The notes under the pieces are model-generated. The model saw only the letters and a program-made list of their open reading frames with translations, was not told the origin of the DNA and made no database searches. Below are positions 1-4,550 of a stretch of 5,799 nucleotides of DNA, in pieces. Numbering within the stretch: the first letter of the stretch is position 1; each line of letters opens with the position of its first letter. Made by a program: the position numbers and the translations under genes. Source of the DNA: an uncultured bacterium (GTDB lineage: Bacteria > Bacteroidota > Bacteroidia > Bacteroidales > Bacteroidaceae); NCBI GenBank assembly GCA_905215575.1, contig CAJMQV010000124.1:1-5799 (forward strand), in the 5' to 3' direction.

Positions 1-1
1 G

Positions 2-103
2 CTCCGTCCGCTGGTCTTTCTGGCCTGCGTGGCGGTGGTGACGCTTTCCTTCAAAGAACGGTTTATCGTCACTCTTTTCCATACCATATTTTTTTATGCG
101 TGA
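2..103 (+). CDS. Possible C-terminal end of a membrane protein (partial, cut by window start)
   Basis: The plus-strand frame starting at base 2 is open for 33 codons to a TGA at 101-103. It encodes a very hydrophobic, valine- and phenylalanine-rich tail: a stretch like LVFLACVAVVTLSF, a KER turn, then IVTLFHTIFFYA. This would suit the last membrane helix or helices of an integral membrane protein. It would overlap the 3' end of the glycosyltransferase by 35 bp in convergent orientation. The first bases are GC-rich with mostly G/C third positions, as in coding DNA of this window. The two possible minus-strand readings are less protein-like; one is dominated by His, Arg and Lys. No family can be named from so short a piece, and it may not be a gene. 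Confidence 0.33.
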   Translation, partial: LRPLVFLACVAVVTLSFKERFIVTLFHTIFFYA

Positions 104-1262
104 TCAGATGGCCCCACTGACGGGAATAGGTGCCCAGATGCAAAGGTTTCTGCCCACAACCTTTTTGCAGAAGGGCTAAAATGCGCTGATAGGAATAAGC
201 GTCCACATCGTAAATCACCCAGTCATAATCCGTAAAATGCAGATCAGCGGCAAGGTGTCCCTGAGGCATGGTCTTTTCATCGGCCTCGACAAATTCGGCC
301 GTCATTCCGTTGGCCCGGAGCACCTGTTCCATGTCGGACAAAGCCTCCTTGCTGCCCAGACACAGGATTCTCTTGCCAACCATCTCTTCCTCGCGTTTCT
401 TTCCATGGCGCAGCTGTATCTTGTTCTTCAGCAGATCGATCCCGCCCCGGAACACCACGGCCACATGAATCAGCGAGGACAACAGCCGGTGCTTCTTACG
501 GAAATGTTTGTTGAAAAAGATCAGCATGGCATTATAAAAGGTGTGCACATAGCGATAGGAACTCTTCTGGGTGCTTTCTCCCTTATAATGTATGATGCGT
601 ACGGGCAAATAAAAATTCTTGTATCCTCCCAACAGAATACGGTAGGACAAGTCTATGTCCTCACCATACATAAAGAAGGTTTCGTCCAACAGTCCGACAC
701 GATCCAGTGCCGAACGGCGGATCATATTGAAGGCACCGGAGATAATCTCAATCTCATTAACCTGATTTTCATCCAGATAACGCATGTAATATTTACCAAA
801 GGTGCGCGACTTCGGGAACATACTGCACAAACCGCTCATCTTGCAGAAAGAAGTGAACGGAGTGGGTACTCCGCGCCGTGACTCCCAGGCAAAACCGCCG
901 TCGTCCTTGAGCATGGCCACACCCAAGGCTCCGGCCTGCGGATTCTCGTCCAGAAAACGCACACCGGCCTCAAGTACATCCTCGCCCACAATAGTATCGG
1001 GATTCAACAACAGCACGTATTCTCCCTCCGAAAGACGGATGGCCTGGTTGTTGGCACGCGAAAAGCCTACGTTCTCCTCATTATAAAGATAATGCACCTG
1101 AGGAAAACGACGGGTGATGTATTCCTGTGAACCATCCGTAGAAGCATTATCCACCACCCATACATCGACTTCCAGATTGCGGGACGCACGATATACCGAA
1201 CAAAGGGTCTGCTCCAGATAATGCTTTACGTTATAGTTTACGATGACGACTGACAGCTTCAT
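69..1262 (-). CDS. Family 2 glycosyltransferase (WbbL/rhamnosyltransferase-like) with an extra C-terminal domain
   Basis: Predicted cytoplasmic or membrane-associated glycosyltransferase of the GT-A fold, probably moving a sugar from a nucleotide donor onto a surface-glycan intermediate; donor and acceptor cannot be read from sequence. Numbered from the chosen start (397 residues), it opens directly with the GT2 first strand MKLSVVIVNYN. The nucleotide-binding VDNASTDGS follows near residues 37-45, the metal-binding DxD-equivalent LNPDT near 86-90, SGAF near 175, and the GEDIDLSYR acid motif near 200-208, where the catalytic base is expected. Residues from about 295 form a separate alpha/beta domain (GKRILCLGSKEAL... 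DWVIYDVD) that is not part of the core. A longer start at 1289 adds MSRSEKQEN and abuts the upstream stop. I prefer the ATG at 1262 because GT2 proteins usually begin at this strand and the bases before it are A-rich, as is common before Bacteroides starts. It is third in the recR unit. Confidence 0.9.
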   Translation of the reverse strand: MKLSVVIVNYNVKHYLEQTLCSVYRASRNLEVDVWVVDNASTDGSQEYITRRFPQVHYLYNEENVGFSRANNQAIRLSEGEYVLLLNPDTIVGEDVLEAGVRFLDENPQAGALGVAMLKDDGGFAWESRRGVPTPFTSFCKMSGLCSMFPKSRTFGKYYMRYLDENQVNEIEIISGAFNMIRRSALDRVGLLDETFFMYGEDIDLSYRILLGGYKNFYLPVRIIHYKGESTQKSSYRYVHTFYNAMLIFFNKHFRKKHRLLSSLIHVAVVFRGGIDLLKNKIQLRHGKKREEEMVGKRILCLGSKEALSDMEQVLRANGMTAEFVEADEKTMPQGHLAADLHFTDYDWVIYDVDAYSYQRILALLQKGCGQKPLHLGTYSRQWGHLITHKKIWYGKE

Positions 1263-1289
1263 GTTTTCTTGTTTTTCGCTCCGGCTCAT

Positions 1290-1730
1290 TTATTCGACAA
1301 TATCCGTTTCGGCCTTCATCTTTACCTCCGACGGCCAACAGAAGAAATAAGAAAAGAGCAGAATCAGGGCGCAAAGCGCGTTGGCATTCTCCAAAGCGCA
1401 ATAATAAACCGTAAGATTCAGCAAAAGGGAAACTCCCAGTATTCCGCAACGCACAGCGCTCCAGCGAAGGTAGGCCTTACTGCTATCCGCCCCTTCGCGG
1501 ACAATCTGTTTCCGCACCCAGGGCCAGTTCAGCAGTTTCAGCGCTACAGGAATGGCACAGAGCGTGAGAATCATCATCATGGTCTGCAGAAAAAAGAAGG
1601 TTTCCGTCATTCCGGTTCCGGCCCAAATGCCCGGCATCAATATCTCGGTTTCGAACAACACAAGCAACAAAACAGCCACAAGGGGCCAGAAAAAGAAAAT
1701 AAGGCGTAAGTTAAAGATGGTCTTATCCAT
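1290..1730 (-). CDS. Small integral membrane protein, four predicted helices, function unknown
   Basis: A 146-residue protein that I do not recognise as a named family. Four hydrophobic segments are visible, near residues 9-27 (FFFWPLVAVLLLVLF), 43-67 (rich in Phe, Met and Leu), 88-110 and 115-133. A basic loop, WVRKQIVREG, lies after helix 2, and a charged tail (EVKMKAETDIVE) ends the protein. This predicts an inner-membrane protein with both ends on the same side, cytoplasmic if the basic loop after helix 2 follows the positive-inside rule. There is no signal peptide cleavage site, no catalytic motif and no conserved cysteine pair that would suggest an enzyme. It starts 5 bp after the recR stop and ends right before the longer possible glycosyltransferase start, so the three are almost certainly co-transcribed. 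A partner or membrane anchor for the glycosyltransferase is possible, but is inference from position only. Confidence 0.82.
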   Translation of the reverse strand: MDKTIFNLRLIFFFWPLVAVLLLVLFETEILMPGIWAGTGMTETFFFLQTMMMILTLCAIPVALKLLNWPWVRKQIVREGADSSKAYLRWSAVRCGILGVSLLLNLTVYYCALENANALCALILLFSYFFCWPSEVKMKAETDIVE

Positions 1731-1735
1731 AAGGT

Positions 1736-2353
1736 TTATATTTGTCCGGTAAAAACAATGCGGTTCAAAATAGAACGTCCCAAAGTAATCTCGTCGGTGT
1801 ACTGCAATTCATCATTCTGCGCCACTCCACGCGCTATAATGCTCAGTTTCACTCCCGTATCGGCCAGTTTCCGGAAAATGTAGAAGTTCGTGGTATCTCC
1901 TTCCATGGTTGGGCTTAATGCCAGAATCACTTCCTTTACTTCGGAATTGGTCACACGGTCCACCAGAGAAGCAATCTGCAGATCGGACGGCCCCACACCA
2001 TCCATCGGAGAAATCACTCCTCCCAAAACGTGGTAAACACCGTGAAACTGATGGGTATTCTCAATGGCCAGCACATCCTGTATATTCTCCACCACACAAA
2101 TGGTCTGATGATCCCGGTCCGCCTTGCTGCAAATGTTACAGATTTCCGTGTCCGAAAGATTGTGGCAAATCTTGCAATACTTGATTTCGTGCTTCAATTT
2201 GATGATGGAATTGCCGAAACTCTCTACCGAAGCCACATTCTGACGCAACAGATGCAACACCAGACGCATGGCTGTCTTCGGACCGATTCCGGGAAGCTTG
2301 GAGAACTCGGAAACCGCCTTCTCCAACAAGGCGGAAGAATATTGTTGAGACAT
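1736..2353 (-). CDS. recR: Recombination mediator protein RecR
   Basis: RecR works with RecO (and RecF) to load RecA onto SSB-coated single-stranded DNA at gaps during recombinational repair. The 205-residue length fits the family (about 200). In order: a helix-hairpin-helix DNA-binding motif LPGIGPKTAMRL (residues 20-31); a C4 zinc finger with Cys60, Cys63, Cys72 and Cys75 (CKIC...CNIC); and a Toprim domain from about 84 to 180, with its acidic residue in CVVEN (Glu90) and the block GVISPMDGVGPSDL. The typical C-terminal block TDEITLGRSI follows. The segment just before it reads RGVAQNDELQY, where many bacterial homologues carry a glycine-rich RGIPxGG; this is a modest lineage variation and not a defect. 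It is the first gene of a minus-strand unit, read from the promoter region shared with engB, and all expected motifs are intact. Confidence 0.97.
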   Translation of the reverse strand: MSQQYSSALLEKAVSEFSKLPGIGPKTAMRLVLHLLRQNVASVESFGNSIIKLKHEIKYCKICHNLSDTEICNICSKADRDHQTICVVENIQDVLAIENTHQFHGVYHVLGGVISPMDGVGPSDLQIASLVDRVTNSEVKEVILALSPTMEGDTTNFYIFRKLADTGVKLSIIARGVAQNDELQYTDEITLGRSILNRIVFTGQI

Positions 2354-2385
2354 GTTTTTATTCTTTAGAAATGTATAATTAAGAG

Positions 2386-2393
2386 CAAAGATA
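2386..2393 (-). promoter_or_regulatory. Predicted -7 element for the recR unit
   Basis: On the minus strand this reads TATCTTTG, a perfect match to the Bacteroides -7 consensus TAnnTTTG. It lies 32 bp before the recR ATG, which would give a leader of roughly 25 nt. I found no good TTTG -33 box at the usual 19-21 bp spacing. Confidence 0.6.
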
Positions 2394-2415
2394 CCAAAAG
2401 CAAATTAAATTATTA

Positions 2416-2423
2416 TATCTTTG
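2416..2423 (+). promoter_or_regulatory. Predicted -7 element for engB
   Basis: TATCTTTG matches the Bacteroides -7 consensus TAnnTTTG perfectly and sits 20 bp before the engB ATG at 2444, implying a short leader of around 13-15 nt. There is no clear -33 TTTG; the region where it should lie (about 2392-2398) overlaps the -7 element of the opposing recR promoter. Confidence 0.6.
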
Positions 2424-2443
2424 CTACAAAAATTAGCGTTATT

Positions 2444-3052
2444 ATGGAAATCAAGAGTGCAGAGTTTATCATCAGTAATGCCGTTGTCAGCAAATGTCCG
2501 GACACTAATAACCCGGAATATGCCTTCATCGGACGCTCAAACGTAGGCAAGTCCAGCCTGATCAACATGCTCACCGGCCGGAGCAAACTGGCCAAAACTT
2601 CGGCCACTCCGGGAAAAACCATGCTGATCAACCACTTTCTGATCAACAACGAATGGTATCTGGTAGACCTTCCGGGATATGGCTATGCCAAAAGAAGCAA
2701 GAAAGACAAGGACAAACTGGAAGTCATGATTTCCAGCTACATCCTGAAAAGAGAGCAAATGATCAATCTGTTTCTGCTCATCGACTGCCGTCACGAACCT
2801 CAGAAAATCGACTTGGAGTTTATGGAATGGCTCGGTGAAAACGGAGTGCCTTTCAGCATCGTCTTTACAAAGGCCGACAAGCTGGGAGGTGGAAAACTGA
2901 AACAGAACATCAGCCATTATCTCAAGGAACTGAAAAAACAGTGGGAAGAGCTTCCTCCTTATTTCATCACTTCTTCCGAAAACAAAACGGGAAGACAGGA
3001 GATACTGGACTACATCGAACAAATCAATAAAGAGGTCCATACCGGGGTATAA
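2444..3052 (+). CDS. engB: Ribosome biogenesis GTP-binding protein EngB (YihA/YsxC)
   Basis: EngB is a small TRAFAC-class GTPase needed for late assembly of the large ribosomal subunit and usually essential. The 202-residue protein carries the full set of GTPase motifs: G1 P-loop GRSNVGKSS (30-38), G2 in TSATPGKT (Thr55), G3 DLPGYG (75-80), G4 TKAD (142-145), and a G5-like TSS (176-178). The flanking YihA signatures are also present, such as YAFIGRSNVGKSSLIN and the YGYAKRSK stretch after G3. Length is normal and there is no fusion. The ATG at 2444 is the natural start: it gives the family's usual short N-terminal leader before G1 and lies just behind a good promoter element. The gene stands alone, divergent from recR and convergent with the membrane-barrel gene, and shares a terminator hairpin with the latter. 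The last seven codons form the left arm of that hairpin. Confidence 0.97.
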   Translation: MEIKSAEFIISNAVVSKCPDTNNPEYAFIGRSNVGKSSLINMLTGRSKLAKTSATPGKTMLINHFLINNEWYLVDLPGYGYAKRSKKDKDKLEVMISSYILKREQMINLFLLIDCRHEPQKIDLEFMEWLGENGVPFSIVFTKADKLGGGKLKQNISHYLKELKKQWEELPPYFITSSENKTGRQEILDYIEQINKEVHTGV

Positions 3053-3074
3053 CCCTCCGGTATTGACCTCTTTT
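3029..3074. terminator. Bidirectional intrinsic terminator between engB and the converging outer-membrane gene
   Basis: AAAGAGGTC at 3029-3037 pairs with GACCTCTTT at 3065-3073. After a single mismatch (C3038/T3064), ATACCGG at 3039-3045 pairs with CCGGTAT at 3057-3063. This gives about 16 base pairs around an 11-nt loop. The plus strand leaves the stem into TTTTCC, then an AT-rich run; the minus strand leaves into TTTATTGATTT. The stop codon of engB (3050-3052) lies in the loop, so the left arm is coding. The stop of the opposite gene is at 3080-3082, directly outside the stem. Confidence 0.82.
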
Positions 3075-3079
3075 CCATT

Positions 3080-4423
3080 TTATATATTGTATGTCACACC
3101 CAAGCTCAGATACTGCTTAAACATAAAATAGCCAGATTTCTTGCTCTTGTAATTTGGAGAGCTGTCATCAAAACGCGGATACAAAAACAAAGTAGCCTTA
3201 ATATATTTATTCACAATAAATGTAAAAGTATTCTCCCACTCAATATAATTCAAGGTCAGATCGCTGAACCAATAAATACGTCCTCCCCAATGGATATTGT
3301 CTATTAACTGCCAGTTATAATTCGCATTGATAAACGGACCAAATTTATTATATGTAGAATGATGTTCCTTAATGCCATGCACTGTGGCCAACTCCTTACG
3401 CGCCACACTTTTAAAATTATAGGCGATAGGAGACATATTGACCGAACCGGAGAGCTTCTTCCAACTAAATTTGTATTCCATACCCAGTGAAATCACACTG
3501 GAGAAAGGAGACATAAAGTCCGAACGCACTTGCTGACTGTTATCATAATAGCTTCGGAACATCTGGGTGGTTCCCTCTACTGAGAAGGTATAGTACCAAT
3601 GCTCCGTTGCCTTATAACCAATTTTTGAGTTCAAACGGATCAGGTCTTCTGAGGTCTTGAACTGATGCTCGGTGTCCTTAGGATAGGGACGAAAGCCCAA
3701 ACGTATCTCCAGATTGTTTTCCCAGTTAAACTTGCTCTTGTTGTTATAGGATACTCCCATCTTCAATACAGCCAACATATTGTAATAGTTGTCCGTACGG
3801 TCCTTAAACCAGTTTTTGGAATTATAGTACTGATAAAACTCCAGCGAAGAGTTACTGTAGTACTTCCAGAAGTTAGGTTTCTTGGGAATCACCACTACAC
3901 TATCTTCAATATCCGGAATAAAAACCGGCAAATCGGTCTGATCTACCAGAACAGTCTCATGGCTCATATTTTCTTCTACATCCTCGTGAATGGTTCCTTC
4001 CTGATGCACTTCATCCTCCGTTCTGTAAATCAATTCCGGATGGTACTTATAGGTTTCTACCAGCAGTTCATTGATTTCCTGATCCAGTGCCAGAATGGAA
4101 TCCTTTTTATCAAAAGGCGTCTGCACCTCACGATAACCCGATGAATCCGGCAACGCATACTGTATGCCGAAATATTGTCGGATAGCTGCCCGATAAAGCA
4201 AAGCCGGAGAAATGACTTTATAATAATAAGGAGAATATTCTATCGAAGCCCCCAGGCTATCCTTAGGCTGTAAATATTTTCTCTGCAGGGTATCCAGTTT
4301 CTGCATGTAACGAGTCAGAATTGCACTTTGTCGCAAGGTATCCCTCTGCTTGTTGAAAGCAAATCCCAACGCATTCCAATAGCAAAAAAAGAAGAAAAAC
4401 ACAATCGAAACCTTAATTCTCAT
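3080..4423 (-). CDS. Predicted outer-membrane beta-barrel protein, DUF3078-like
   Basis: A 447-residue exported protein of unknown function. It begins with a Sec signal peptide: basic MRIK, a phenylalanine-rich core, then likely cleavage near ALGFA (residue 22). Residues 25-130 look helical and soluble. Residues 133-175 form an acidic linker (many Glu and Asp). From about 185 the pattern changes to alternating aromatic/polar beta strands, with pieces such as SSLEFYQYYNSKNW, FNWENNLEIRLGF and GYKATEHWYYTF, and closing strands up to SLGVTYNI. A final strand ending in an aliphatic residue near the C terminus suits assembly by the BAM machinery. The FNWENNLEIRLGF / KTSEDLIRLNSKIGY / WYYTFSVEGTTQ succession resembles DUF3078 proteins of Bacteroidetes; this is from memory of the pattern, and a profile search would decide. 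The gene is monocistronic, divergent from pyrG and convergent with engB. An adhesin or transport role cannot be inferred. Confidence 0.85.
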   Translation of the reverse strand: MRIKVSIVFFFFFCYWNALGFAFNKQRDTLRQSAILTRYMQKLDTLQRKYLQPKDSLGASIEYSPYYYKVISPALLYRAAIRQYFGIQYALPDSSGYREVQTPFDKKDSILALDQEINELLVETYKYHPELIYRTEDEVHQEGTIHEDVEENMSHETVLVDQTDLPVFIPDIEDSVVVIPKKPNFWKYYSNSSLEFYQYYNSKNWFKDRTDNYYNMLAVLKMGVSYNNKSKFNWENNLEIRLGFRPYPKDTEHQFKTSEDLIRLNSKIGYKATEHWYYTFSVEGTTQMFRSYYDNSQQVRSDFMSPFSSVISLGMEYKFSWKKLSGSVNMSPIAYNFKSVARKELATVHGIKEHHSTYNKFGPFINANYNWQLIDNIHWGGRIYWFSDLTLNYIEWENTFTFIVNKYIKATLFLYPRFDDSSPNYKSKKSGYFMFKQYLSLGVTYNI

Positions 4424-4445
4424 ATTAAAAACGACTTAACAAACA

Positions 4446-4453
4446 CAAAGATA
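4446..4453 (-). promoter_or_regulatory. Predicted -7 element for the outer-membrane protein gene
   Basis: The minus strand reads TATCTTTG, a perfect TAnnTTTG match, 22 bp before the ATG at 4423. The implied leader is about 15 nt. No convincing -33 TTTG lies at the expected spacing. Confidence 0.58.
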
Positions 4454-4497
4454 TAGGATTTTTGAACGAACAGAGCCTTATTCTCAAGTTTTTTTTA

Positions 4498-4505
4498 TAA
4501 TTTTG
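4498..4505 (+). promoter_or_regulatory. Predicted -7 element for pyrG
   Basis: TAATTTTG matches TAnnTTTG and follows a run of eight or more T residues. It would give a pyrG leader of roughly 40 nt. A TTTG occurs at 4461-4464, but it is about 33 bp away, too far for the usual -33 spacing. A weaker overlapping candidate, CAACTTTG, lies at 4506-4513. Confidence 0.52.
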
Positions 4506-4550
4506 CAACTTTGAGATTATGATTGAAGTCTAAACTAAAATTATATTATC

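Larger units (their letters stand above)
2384..2425. repeat. 10-bp perfect inverted repeat spanning the recR/engB divergent promoters
   Basis: AGCAAAGATA at 2384-2393 is the exact reverse complement of TATCTTTGCT at 2416-2425, with a 22-bp AT-rich spacer. Each arm contains the -7 element of one of the two divergent promoters. The symmetry may simply reflect two similar promoter sequences facing away from each other, extended by two matching bases. It could also act as a shared binding site, but nothing in the sequence proves that. Confidence 0.6.

Noticed and set aside
1..87. Possible start of a further minus-strand gene overlapping the glycosyltransferase end (ATG at 85-87 or at 80-82).
   Set aside because: Both frames stay open to the window edge, but 27-29 codons are too few to judge. 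One reads as an unlikely His/Arg-rich peptide, and the opposite strand gives a more natural protein tail.
237..881. 214-codon plus-strand open frame.
   Set aside because: It lies entirely antisense to the glycosyltransferase, whose motifs are unmistakable, and the translation has no recognisable domain.
1269..1709. 146-codon plus-strand open frame.
   Set aside because: Antisense to the small membrane protein; the product is low-complexity and Gln/His/Lys-rich, with no fold signal.
2537..3040. 167-codon minus-strand open frame.
   Set aside because: Shadow of engB, which has every GTPase motif on the plus strand.
3665..4144. 159-codon plus-strand open frame with hydrophobic stretches.
   Set aside because: Antisense to the outer-membrane protein gene; the hydrophobicity is what reverse-complemented polar beta-strand codons give.
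4484..4505. T-run before pyrG as a possible intrinsic terminator.
   Set aside because: No stable GC stem precedes the T-run, and both neighbouring genes point away from it, so there is no transcript to end here.
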